A DNA stretch of 60,000 nt from NCBI RefSeq assembly GCF_037975245.1, contig NC_092568.1:2854001-2914000 (forward strand), in the 5' to 3' direction. Below, in pieces: positions 11,303 to 22,081 of the stretch. The notes under the pieces were generated by a model. It saw only the letters and a list, made by a program, of their open reading frames with translations. It made no database searches and was not told the DNA's origin. Origin of the DNA: Apostichopus japonicus. Its lineage: Eukaryota > Echinodermata > Holothuroidea > Aspidochirotida > Stichopodidae. Each line of letters starts with the position of its first letter. Position 1 is the first letter of the stretch. The position numbers and the translations under genes are program-made.

Positions 11303-14300
11303 GAATAATCCAATACTTTCATGGAATTTGAACACCACAAGAATTAAAGTGCTTTTACTTGACTGTGATGATACTATCTCTATTAAAAATTAAAACATTG
11401 TCCTTTGTTTCCATAATGTAATAAATTTCCACATTTTTTTTTTACATGTCCTGTCTTCCATAAATCAGATCAAAGGTCAAAGGGTTGATTATAACTTGAA
11501 CAAAAAAAACTGTTCTAAGAAAAAAAGGGAACAATGATATGCTCTGTAATTGTAAACAAGGATTTATAAATTTATGAACCCTCGGGTCCCCCCCCCCCCT
11601 CCTAATTCAAAAAAAATGAGACAAAGATATTGGAAACAATACTGAACGAGGAAGTAAAGTTTATTGGTATAGCCCTGGGTTTGAAAGAACCCTGTTCTTG
11701 ATATTAAACAGACTTTTTGTCATACTATTGAATTTTGCTCTTCATATAGAAATATTTTCTCCACTGAAGTACAGTACCGGTGTTAAAGTTCAGAAATGTA
11801 GAGATGACTTCATTTCATCCATTATAGGAATGAAGTTATTGTGAGGTGAAGGCACCCCCCCCCCAACCCCCATTCATCTGCACTGCAGCTATGGTGAACA
11901 ATTTGCTTCAAAACCATGTAAAGGACAGAAACAAATCCTAGTAAATACCAAATTCATGGAAGACTCCAGTCAACAAAGCAGCAATTTGGAATAGGTCAAG
12001 AGAATCTGGTTCCTGACAAATTGAAAAGTAATTTGGAGGGGGAGGGGGGGGGAGGTCAATTATATCAAAAGTATGAAAATATTGTAAATTGACAACTCCA
12101 AAATTAAAGCATGGATGAAATTTACACTGCAATGTGTAGTCCATATAAGTGAGAACAATAATGGTCAAAATTTGAAATTAATTTCTGCAGTAATATGTCT
12201 TAAAAATGTGGCAAGGTATCACTTAGCCAATAAGAAACATAATGCAGTTTTAACATTGGTGACCATTATTAGACATTCTAGCCTATTTGTGGGTTATATG
12301 ACCCTTTCATGTCCCCATTATGGAAGTGTTTTTTTTTTCCTTATAAATTTTGCTTAAATCCATTTCTTTGGTTTACATTATATTTCCTCCACCTATCTTT
12401 CAAAATCATGTACAGAAGTTCAAATATAAATTATTTTTCAAATTTTCTCAACATTTGAAGAAATAAAACTTCACTTGTATTGAAAACTAAGGAACTCTAC
12501 TACTGTGGGATATTGGTATGGAATAGTCATTTTTTTTTATCGATATCAACGACAACAAAGCATCTTCTCGGAATGAATAGAGATTTTTGACATTCCCCAA
12601 GGATACCATGTGACTTGCTTTCTTGTCAACCACCACATTCGAGACAACTCAGAAACCCTGTCACCAATAACATATAAATAGCACTGTCTTACATTTTGCT
12701 AACTAAACAAGCCGTGACTGTTAGTGAAGAGGATCACCCAGGGTGTGAAGAAGATTGACATGTACTATTAGTGGTTTGGATGCAAATCACTCAGAACTGA
12801 AAAGAACTAAAGAAAAGAAAAGATAGTTTGCTTGTCGAGGACAGCTGTCATTCACAGAAGATGGGAGGGAAATGTCACGTCATCTCTCTACGTTAATATA
12901 ATTTTCAAAATAATTTCTGAGTATCAGAGAATAATTTATCAGGTATCCCATCTCAAGATGATACATGCAGAATTGTGTGAAAATTGAGGACTAGTGCAAA
13001 GATTCATGTAGCAGGTTTGTACAGAAGTACCATACTGTAGTATCAGAGACGAAGGTGAGAATCCTTCAAAGTTGCCACAGCATCAAAATCTGAACACTAA
13101 GCCATTTCCTGCGTGTACAGTATTGAGTGTACAGTATTGTTTTGCGATTGTTGTGTGTCAAACTTTACGAGTATCGTTCGGCTGCTGGAGAGGAAGGTCT
13201 ACTTGATATTGTCACAAACTGGGTAGTTTTAATCGTAAGGGTTTTTCATTTATGACATCACAGTAATTCATTACTGAATTTTGTCAGCTTTGACTGGAAT
13301 TAGGAATTTGACTAGCATCTTGGAAGATGGAACCACCAAAACGCTTGAAAGGCCATCAAAATGTCACCTCTCCCTTTAAATATACAGGGTAGATATTACT
13401 GTACATATTAACCCTGGATGTCAACATTCATGAAAGAGTCAAGATCAATATCTTGTCCCATGGAGTCAGGACTGAAGGAAAATATAGTCACTGCATTCTA
13501 ACTTTAAAAGTTATGATTCAGTATATGCCTCTGTTAAAGCCTGATTAACTTTTCGTAGATTTCAAAAGTTGAGTCCCCGGTTCTGACTGTCTAAACTATT
13601 CCCAGACATTAAGGCATGCCAAATGGGACAATAAGTCTTACTGGGGTGTGCAATGAATTGAGGGTAGCTGTCAAAATACATTTTGAAGTTTGAAGATGCC
13701 TGACCATAATCTAACTTTCTAGCATATTTGAAGGCTATACTAATTCCTATTTTATTGGTTGTGACACTTGTCACTCTGGCAACAGCTCCATCAATCCGTA
13801 TTATTCCGAAGGTATTCCAACAGAATTTCTGCAAAATTTGTGACAAAATCTTGACATTTACATAGAAGACTTAACCAGTCTCAGGTTAGTGCCATCACAC
13901 AATTATGTATTTATTAATAAAACAGTTCATTTTTTATGCTGAGGATGGGGAAGGACCCTTTGAAACACACTCATAGCCCCTGCCTTTCCCCTCTCCACCC
14001 CCCCCCCCCAACCCCATATATCTAATGATAACCAATTGTTACATGGACATATAACAGTTTTTGACAACTTGAAGGGCTTTCAAAAACAATTGCATCTACA
14101 AAGATGATTGGTTTAAAGTGTCAGTTTAACTTTCACTTTCATGTTATTTTTGTAAAGGGCCATTTTGTTTTCTGAGGATGGTAAACTTGGACACCACCAT
14201 ACCTTCCCTCCCTTCCACTCCCACTCCCACTCCCTAATCTAAAAGGTACTCTTGCATGCATTTATTGGAATACTTCTAAAGCCTGCAGAATTTGTGACAA

Positions 14301-15169
14301 CTTGACATGTACTGTTACAAGACAATCGCTTAATTTACAAAGCAGATTTCTTACTGCAGTGTAGCTCTGACAAGCAAGGAAGGTTCATTTTCTATGATGC
14401 GGTTTGTAAAGGACACATTGAAACATTGAAACTGTTCTGTGTCCACTTCCTTGGACAAATTACTGCAGCCAGATTGTAGCGATTAAGAAAGGGGATTTTC
14501 ATAGGGGTCTCTTCTGCTTATACAATAAAAACTGAAACTGGGAAAAATTGTAATTTTCCCATCATCCAGGAACTCACTACAGAACTTTCACATTTGTTGA
14601 ACTTCCCTAAATGCCAAAAAGAAAATTCCCTGACAAGGAAATGACAACTTTTGATTTTTTTTTTTTTAGTAGGAATATGTTAATTGCATTCATGAGGTTC
14701 TCGAGATTGCTTTTTTTTTAATTAAGTTCGTTAAGACATCTTTGACGATGAAATTTCGGTCCCATTTGTGTATCGATTCTTTTGAGAGAATGAAACATTA
14801 AGACAAATCTGGATATGACGTACACCCATCTGAAACCGGTAAATCATGGGACGGTTCACATACAGACGTACCGAAAAGGGTTCTCTTTGGTTCAAGAGGG
14901 TGAGTGTAAGGGATGGTTGGAAACTTGTTGTTATGACTAAGAAATTAAATCTTGAAGGGAATGTCATAACATATATTGTAATTTTGTTGTTCTACAACAA
15001 AGTTTTCATCAGCTTTCTTTGTTATTTTACTGAGTTTTAATGAGTTGCTTTGTTGTCAAAATTTGATGTAACAAAAGTTATCTATTAACCATTGTCCTAT
15101 GCCCTTCCCATTGGTCTTGGTAGAAACACTTTGTCTGACTTTGTACAGAGAAAATCTAATGCTTGAGGA

Positions 15170-16050
15170 ACTCATCCCTTCCCCCTCTGCCTCACATATT
15201 CCTCTTGCACCCCCTCTCTCTTCCCTTCCCAACATTATTTATCTGTAAATACGAGTGTCCCAACTATTAATTTACCTAAATTAGAATTCTTCCTGGAGGG
15301 ATGTACAAGATATACAACTTACAGTATACACCAGAGGCTAAATGTATTCTATATGAAATGGTTGTAGTAATAAATACGGCCACAAGCAAAAATTAATAAC
15401 CCCCCCCCAAACCAGCATCACCCATTCCATTCAACCTTTCCTCATTATTGAAATGCAATTTACTATTACAAATTACAAACACCAGAGGCTAAATATCAAC
15501 ATGAAATATTCATAGTTCAGAGTAATTAGTTATTAAAGCTATACATACTGCTTGATGCACCCTGTCCCCTGTCCCTCTCTCCTCCCCCTTCTCCCCCTTA
15601 CCTCTATTCTTTCCTCCCCCAGTGTATATGTAAATTACACCAGTGTCCCATTTATTGAAACAAAATTTTAATAGAGGAGGAATGTGGATGGACAACTTGT
15701 AGCAACAGATGAAAGATTTGTCATTATTACTTAGCCTATTAATACTCTGACATACTGGAAGCACCTGCCCCCCCCCACCTTCCCGCACCCCAGTACCCAT
15801 TCTCATTCTCTTCTTAGATCTCTCCTCTGCAATAACACCCTCTTCTCTTCCAAATAGGTTCTTTAATTTTCTGTGCAAGTATATACTATTTATCCCATCT
15901 ATTGAATATGTTCATGTTTCGTCATTCTACACTTAATATTACTACTGTAGACATGGGGGGTGGGGGTGCAGGAGATGTGGAAGGCCCACTTGTAACAACA
16001 CCAGAGGCTAGATGTTTTAACTGAAAAGCATGTATACTGTATCCAGGGAG
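15170..16050. repeat. Degenerate tandem array with ACCAGAGGCTA marker
   Basis: The phrase ACCAGAGGCTA recurs at 15330, 15481 and about 16000, with pyrimidine-rich CCCTTCCC tracts and AGTGTCCCA(A/T)(T/C)TATT motifs at about 15254 and 15641. The pattern suggests two to four highly diverged units of a few hundred bases. Exact unit length cannot be fixed by eye. Confidence 0.4.
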
Positions 16051-17289
16051 CTGCTACTTTAACTGTATCTTCTGTACAAGCAGTGGTCACCCTACTAAAC
16101 TACCAGCAAGCTCGAGGCGCTCTCCAAATTGTAGGTACTTATTGCCATGTGAAAATCGAGCATGATTTATGCAAGATTTTGGCAATTAAAAGTGTCTAGA
16201 GAGGATGTATAATAAGATGAGAATTGACACTGCAATAAATGGATTAATTCTTGTTTATCAAATGGATCCATGAAGATCACATGAAAGAATTTTTTTCTTC
16301 CCTCTAGAAGTGGAATGAAAAAGCTACAGGGTACAGACAGAAAACTTCGAGTTGGCCAAATTGTGGACAAGCTTTTTCGAAGGTACTCTAGGATTTGATT
16401 AGGTAATTTTAGAAGGTCATACATATATAAATTTGATATAACATTTGTCCAAAATTCTTTCAGTTATTTTGTTCTGACTTTCCCAAAGCTTTCCATTCAT
16501 TCTTTAAATATTGACAAAAGACAAGATGATTGGAAAGACATAGATCTTGTAAATTAATGTCCCAATGAGAAAAATCAAGTTCTCAGACTTAGAGTAAACG
16601 ATTTCGATTGAAAAGAAAAAACCAAAACAGAGGCACAAAGAATGTGAAAGGGAACACTTTATGCAACAGCAAACGGCACGAACATCTTTTGAAATATCCT
16701 TTGCCGAAAGTTGCATAATTTTGCAAAGTTACGAAGATATTACGGTTTTAAACGAAAGCAAAAGCATTCGCTTGCGTCGACCTTTAACAATTACGTCACA
16801 GATTATTGCGCAATTGCATTTCTTAAAACAAAACCCAAAAAATATATATTTCATTCCCTGTGTTGTATATTTATCTGTATGTATTTCTATATGTCTATCT
16901 GTGTGTGCATTTTAATCATACCAGACAGAGTGTTACAAAATTCACACTTGAATCCCCTCGTATACGTAGCATTTCCAACAGTTGTTCGATTGCCAATACA
17001 TACAGTATCGTGATACGATATTGACGAAAAACCGATGCAACACATCGTAACGTTTATCAATACGGAAAACGTCTCTTGTGCTCATAATAAGTAAATTGTT
17101 GTGGAATGTTCTGATGTACTAGGTACAAGAAAAGGCAAAAATAACTACAGCATTATGTTACTCATTTAGTTTTTATTCCTTCTGCTATTAGTTTCAAATT
17201 ATTCACATTTTCTACAATTGCTGCAGTGAATGACCAATGATTTAAAGAAATTAGGCTTCATCTGTTTTGTCAATTATGAAAATTCCTGA

Positions 17290-18600
17290 GATATTTTGAT
17301 TTTATTTGTAACCCTATTGTCAAATACAGACTTTATTTTTGGAAAGAATTTGAAAATGTAATATGTAATGTACGTTATATGTAAGGGAATAAATTGGCAA
17401 GACTATCAATTTGGTTAAAGAAAATTAAATTCTTATTGGGATTTGAAATGTATCTTCCATTAGGATGGCAAATCTTTAACCAATTTCAAACTATTTGTTC
17501 TAACCCCTTTCTTTAGATAAATGCCAGTACCCACTCGCAACCCCCCCCCCCCCACCTTCCACCATTCAGCTTTCACATCCTGTTTTCAAATATTGAAGGT
17601 AATTTTCATGGAAATAATTTGCATATTACCCGGACCTTGAATTTCTGCTTTTGTAAGTTTGTTGCATAATTGAAACTTTTGAGAATGCGATTAGCAATAA
17701 GGGGATATTTAATGTTTTTAAAGAGAAGTTGATTTCTGTTAGAAATAGTGCATTGTAAAATTTAGACTAGAATCATAATGTTGATGTAATGTAAGACCTT
17801 GTGTAAAAGTGTGTTAATTTATTTTGTAAGCCTGTTGTCTAATACAGACATTATTTTTCAAAAGAATTTGAAAATGGATCGAGGCTATCACAAGTAATAT
17901 ATAAAGAGAATAAATTGGCAAGACTGCTAATTTGATTAAAGAAAATTAAATTCTTATTGGGATTTGAAATGTATCTTCCATTAGGATGGCAAATTTTTAA
18001 CCAATGGTGTACTTTATTATATTTGTTCTACCCCCTTTCTTTGGAGGATAAATATCAGTACCCACCCACCACTTCCACTCCCCCCCCCACCCCCTTCTAC
18101 CATTCAGCTTTCACATCCTGTTTTCAAATATTGAAATTTACTGAAAGATAACTTGAATATCTAGGTCATGTTCATGAGAATAATTTGCATATTACTGGGT
18201 TGTATTTCTGCTTTTGTAAGTTTGTTGCATAATTGCAACTTTTGAGATTGCTATCACAAGCTTTTTTTAAGTATGTTGCATAATTGAAATTTTTGAGATT
18301 GTGATTAGCAATATGGGGATATGTAATGTTTTTAAAGAATCAGAATGTTGATGTACTGTAAGAACTTGTTTTAAAGTGTGTTAATTTATTTGTAACCCTG
18401 TTTTCTAATACAGACTTTATTTTTCAAAAGAATTTGATAATGGATCGAGGCTATCACAAGTATATAAGCTTTTTTAAGTTCGTTGCATAATTGAAACTTT
18501 TGAGAATACAATTAGCAATCTGGGGATTTGTTGGTTTCTGTCATAAATTGTACATTTTAAAATTGAGACTCAGAATGTTGATGTAATGTATGACCTTCTA
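17290..18600. repeat. Tandem repeat, about 515-565 bp unit, 2.5 copies
   Basis: Landmarks recur in order: ATACAGAC(T/A)TTATTTTT at about 17330, 17843 and 18409, and AATTAAATTCTTATTGGGAT at about 17425 and 17945. A C-run followed by CCATTCAGCTTTCACATCC occurs near 17562 and 18100. A shorter sub-motif, GTTGCATAATTG, occurs at about 17661, 18223, 18273 and 18482. Copy spacing is about 513 then 566 bases. The third copy is truncated. Confidence 0.75.
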
Positions 18601-18689
18601 TGAAAGTGCGTAAATTATCAGCATCAGTCATATCGGTATTCTATACCAACATATCTAATTTCAAGAGATTGTATAGCCGTAAAGAAGTG

Positions 18690-18941
18690 TCAGAGAATGA
18701 CATCAGTGGGTTTGTTTTGTCCTAGTCGCCGACCCAGATTAGAACCCTTTCGATACCTCCTACCTGTTTTTGGAGCCCTTGGGTCACAAAGTTTGTCTGT
18801 TGTCAGACACGTCCGCCCCTGTGGGTGACAGTAATGGGTGTTGTCCTTAGGCTGGTCAAGGACCCATTGGTACAGCCTGTCACCCTTGGAATGTTTGACG
18901 GCCTTCAGATTTACCTTGACTTTTACCCTCACCTTAGAAGA
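18690..18941 (-). CDS. Unassigned antisense open frame in LRRC57 intron
   Basis: An ATG-initiated frame of 84 codons, antisense to LRRC57; the frame stays open further upstream without an ATG. The product is basic and begins with a stretch rich in K, V and R. It carries a YCHPQGRTCL segment with several cysteine and histidine residues, and ends in RRYRKGSNLGRRLGQ. Local GC is visibly higher than in flanking intron. It is coding-like, but I recognise no domain and no splice context supports it. A decayed retroelement fragment is possible. A chance frame cannot be excluded. Confidence 0.2.
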   Translation of the reverse strand, partial: SSKVRVKVKVNLKAVKHSKGDRLYQWVLDQPKDNTHYCHPQGRTCLTTDKLCDPRAPKTGRRYRKGSNLGRRLGQNKPTDVIL

Positions 18942-19030
18942 CATACCAACCTTCCCTTTGGTCCAGCGTGACCATGTAAGATGGTAATTGTTGTTTTGCT
19001 GTTGAAATCCTTGACTATTCAGCAAAAGAC

Positions 19031-19075
19031 ATCACTTTGCTCCTCTTTTACCTGTCTCCTAGTCTACATATGCAC
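19031..19075 (+). repeat. ACCTGTCTCC-family fragment
   Basis: CTCCTCTTTTACCTGTCTCC followed by TAGTCTACATATGCACTTCC resembles the left half of the inverted repeat at 9731-9780 and the copy at about 19808. It runs into a CTAC/CTAT microsatellite that received the hAT insertion. Confidence 0.55.
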
Positions 19076-19113
19076 TTCCTACCTATCTATCTACCTACCT
19101 ATCTACCTACCTA

Positions 19114-19402
19114 CAGGCGCGTAGCCAAGGGGGGGGCGAAGGGGGCAGCCGCCCCCCTTGAGCATATTTTTTACAATTTTTTTAAATGTTTTTATGATAT
19201 CGCTAGTATGTTCAAAAGAGAAAATGTTAAGATGCAACTTACAAGGCCTGGGAAGTGCCATTTCCAGCGATCTGGGAGGCATTTTCAGCCAAAATTTTCT
19301 TGTACGCTTCGCACCAACCATGGTGGCGCTACGCTTAGATAGTTTGCAATGCCGAATCTACAGTTTCGCCCCTCCCTTGGCAAATTCCTGGCTACGCGCC
19401 TG
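19114..19402. mobile_element. hAT-type miniature transposon (289 bp)
   Basis: The element starts CAGGCGCGTAGCCA and ends with its reverse complement, TGGCTACGCGCCTG, after one intervening mismatch zone. It is flanked by identical 8-bp sequences CCTACCTA (19106-19113 and 19403-19410). CAGG...CCTG termini plus an 8-bp duplication are the hallmark of hAT transposons. It sits in a CTAC-type microsatellite, so the duplication could partly reflect the repeat. No transposase is encoded; open frames on both strands are incidental. It lies within the LRRC57 intron. Confidence 0.75.
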
Positions 19403-19802
19403 CCTACCTATCTACCTAAGCTACTGGTAGTAAGTTTTGCAGAACACGTCAAGGGTATACAGAGGAGGAATGACAACTGCAAAGTGTGTAATGTTCCTAA
19501 AAGGACAACGAAGTGGTGACTTGTAGAGTTACTGGGTTTCGTAGGACATGTATACCAGTGTATAAATCTGTTAGTGAAGTTGAAATATTTTAGTTTATAA
19601 CTTCACATCTTGTCCAAGACTGTCTCTTCAAAGCCACGGTAGAATTGATTGAAGTATCAATTTTGTAAATGGCAGCAGGCAGGGTACATGGCATTATATA
19701 TATTTTATTTTTATTTATTTTTTACCTAAATTTTTCAAAAATTTTGTGGGAAACTATATTGCACAATTTAAAGCTTCAGTTAACATGTGAAAGACGGTAA
19801 GA

Positions 19803-19880
19803 CTTGCTGATCACGGATTAACTTCGCTCCTCTATTACCTGTCTCCCACTCCCCAATTGCACTTTCCTATCTAGGAGGGT
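19803..19880 (+). repeat. ACCTGTCTCC-family fragment
   Basis: CTTCGCTCCTCTATTACCTG and TCTCCCACTCC, then CAATTGCACTTTCCTAT, is nearly identical to 9730-9779. A related weaker core, ATACCTGTCTCCTCACAATT, is at about 20060. These are dispersed copies of one short family. Confidence 0.6.
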
Positions 19881-20436
19881 TTAATAGCAGCATGGAGAGA
19901 CAGCCTAAGCTTGCAAACTCATAATTACAATGTATTGTCCATACTGAACGTGCAAACTGAATGCCTACACTGGCATGCTGCACACCTAGGCAGACAGACA
20001 GACAGAGATTCAGTAGCATTATGAATTAAATGTCCTAACAGAGCCAATGATAATGCTTGGATACCTGTCTCCTCACAATTGTGTTACTCTGATCTTTATA
20101 TTTCTCCAGAGAACTGTATGCATGGGCAAATAAAGCCTATCTTGTTGAGGACTGCAGCATAGACTGGTTTTATAGTTCAGGCAAATTTGATAACATTTGT
20201 TGCAATTTTGGCACTGGTGGAGAAGGAGGGAGGGGGGGGGGGAAGGAGTGAATTATGTGTGGGTGGTTGGAGATGGCACTAACTTGAATGGTTTTACTAT
20301 TAAAGGTATGTGCTAAGAGCACTTTTGAAATGTATCAAATTTGGCATAAGTTCCTCACTGTGTTTCCTTGTGAGCTTTGCAAGTTCTTAATTTCACCACT
20401 TACAATCTTTGTTACTTATTTTCTTAATTTTGTTAG

Positions 20437-20622
20437 GTTTCTGCTATTCCAGCCGACATTGCTAGATGCCCTCGGTTGAAAGTTTTGAGGTTAGAGGAGA
20501 ACTGCCTGCCTCAAGCAGCTATTCCTCGAGAGGTCCTAGCAAATTCTCAGATATCTCTTCTGGCACTGGACGGTAATCTATTCGCCACGAAAGAATTTGT
20601 AAATTTTCCTGGATACGATGAG
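20437..20622 (+). CDS. LRRC57: LRRC57 coding exon C (C-terminal LRRs)
   Basis: 62 codons in phase 0 to phase 0. CPRLKVLRLEENCL matches vertebrate LRRC57 (recalled CPRLKILRLEENCL), followed by NSQISLLALDGNLF and GYDE, matching the recalled SDSQICLLAVEGNLF and GYDK. It joins directly to NQNQ of the previous exon with the same length as human. The acceptor is TTTTGTTAG (20436) and the donor GTAAAA (20623). Reading past the donor would add only a short unrelated tail, so splicing to the small exon at 20757 is preferred. Confidence 0.95.
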
Positions 20623-20756
20623 GTAAAATTTCTTTCTTATGGAGGAGGGGAAGGGAGGCTTTTAAGTATATATATTGTGTTTTAAACCTTGAAAGAAAAA
20701 ATTGTCAGCATTTTCTAACTAAGAATAATCTGTCTTGATTGTAATTGTTTTGGCAG

Positions 20757-20840
20757 ATCTTGTATTTCCTGCAGACTTCCAGAAAGAAGAACGATTCTGG
20801 GATTAATTTATCTGGAATAGCCGAATTAAATGCCATTTAG
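20757..20840 (+). CDS. LRRC57: LRRC57 terminal coding exon
   Basis: After a 134-base intron with acceptor GTAATTGTTTTGGCAG (20756), 27 codons and TAG remain in the correct phase. ILYFLQTSRKK aligns without gaps to the vertebrate C-terminus (recalled YMERFTATKKK), conserving the basic TxKK end. The protein then runs about 14 residues further (NDSGINLSGIAELNAI) than the human one. Identity is low, so the exon call rests on phase, splice site, ungapped length match and the basic cluster. An alternative AG at 20772-20773 keeps the frame but drops the aligned segment. Confidence 0.75.
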   Translation: MLYFLQTSRKKNDSGINLSGIAELNAI

Positions 20841-22081
20841 TATGCCACTCCCCCCCCCCCTTCCCCAACAGTCCTATAAAAAATTCACAAGTTTAATTAC
20901 ACCAGTATTGCACCCCTCCTTAAATTGTCGGTGTCCTTCCAAGTCACCAAGTCTTAGAATTCCTGGTTACTGGCCTGGCCAACTGCTAAATTCCAATACT
21001 ACTGTATTCTGTGTTGTTGTTATGCAACACTGTGAGCGCTGTTGCTATGCAATGCTATGTCGAAATGCTTCACAAGGATGCACGTTTCCTGTATTGAACT
21101 GAACTACAGTAATCTCAGTATCAATCTTCAAAGTTGTGATACATACAAATGATAACACTCTTCGTATATGCTGTCATTGTCTTCATTGCGTAATATCCGC
21201 GCCATGTATAGTTTTGGCGTTGTGAGATTGGCAGCATTTCTTTGGTTGACGTGAAGTGCTCAAACCTGTTTCTTCGAAAGCTTTCAGGCCGCTGTCACAT
21301 GAGAGCGGAGTCAATCCTGTGATGACGTCCCAAGTAGGACTTTTAGTATCCAAACGTCACTGTCAGGTGACCAGCTTAACGTAGGAAATATAGTTACTTT
21401 CATTCCCTTGCAAGGAAACTTGGCATTTGAATACATTTATTGGTTTTAATAAATGGAAAACATTTCTGACGAAATAAATCTATTTAATACGCCATGCTAT
21501 ATTTGCAAAAATTCCCATGTGTACAAAATGTAAGTTATGCTGAATTATTCTGACTGTATTTATCACAAAATTATAAAACTGACACACACTAGTATATCTT
21601 GTATATTTTGGTACATATTATTAGACAAAAGCAGAGATATAAAATATGACTCATAATTGACAAATCTATATATATGTATATATACAGTATATATATTTTT
21701 TTACACACACACATATACATCTGTGTTTTGGAAGAATTTACGTTCTCTATATCAAGTGCAACAGTCATGTGAGCGTTACGTATATATTCTGTGATGAGAT
21801 TCAGTATCCAAACATATCACTCTCAGATTATCAAGGAAACCTGAAGTGAAACCCGTTTGTAACTTTAACACTTTTGAGCTGCTTTCAATTGGCTTTCGCA
21901 ATATATATTAATTTTTTCTCATTTATTTGCTCGTTTATTGCTCTGTTCAGTTTCTTCTGTTTTGTCTCTTTCGAGTCTAAGATCTGTCAATATCTTTTTT
22001 CTTTCCTTTTATTTGCTCTTTATTGCTCTTGACATTACAACCTATATACAGTGCATGTTTTGCATTAATTGATAACTTGAA
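20841..22081. other. LRRC57 3' UTR and downstream sequence
   Basis: Just after the stop there is a C-run (20850-20860). The first AATAAA hexamers downstream lie at 21448-21453 and 21473-21478, giving a plausible 3' UTR of about 620 bases. Similar motifs GTATCCAAAC with TCACT follow GTGATGA near 21319 and 21790, suggesting a diverged direct repeat. No gene is seen. Confidence 0.4.
21448..21478 (+). terminator. Candidate polyadenylation signals for LRRC57
   Basis: Two AATAAA hexamers (21448-21453 and 21473-21478) are the first seen after the LRRC57 stop at 20838-20840. Hexamers are common by chance in AT-rich DNA, so this is only positional support. Confidence 0.3.

Larger units (their letters stand above)
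9521..20436 (+). other. LRRC57: LRRC57 intron, about 10.9 kb, repeat-rich
   Basis: Bounded by GTAAGA at 9521 and TTTTGTTAG ending at 20436. It holds an inverted repeat (9723-9850), a possible pseudo-exon (10002-10029), a TTAA-flanked MITE-like element (10746-11302), degenerate tandem arrays (about 15170-16050 and 17290-18600), an antisense open frame (18690-18941), a hAT element (19114-19402) and related inverted-repeat fragments (19031, 19803, 20063). From about 11310 to 15100 I see no recognisable gene or repeat apart from short C or T runs. From 16100 to 17280 nothing is recognised. Confidence 0.85.

Noticed and set aside
13562-13846. Minus-strand 94-codon frame in LRRC57 intron
   Set aside because: No ATG at its start, no domain recognised, no splice context.
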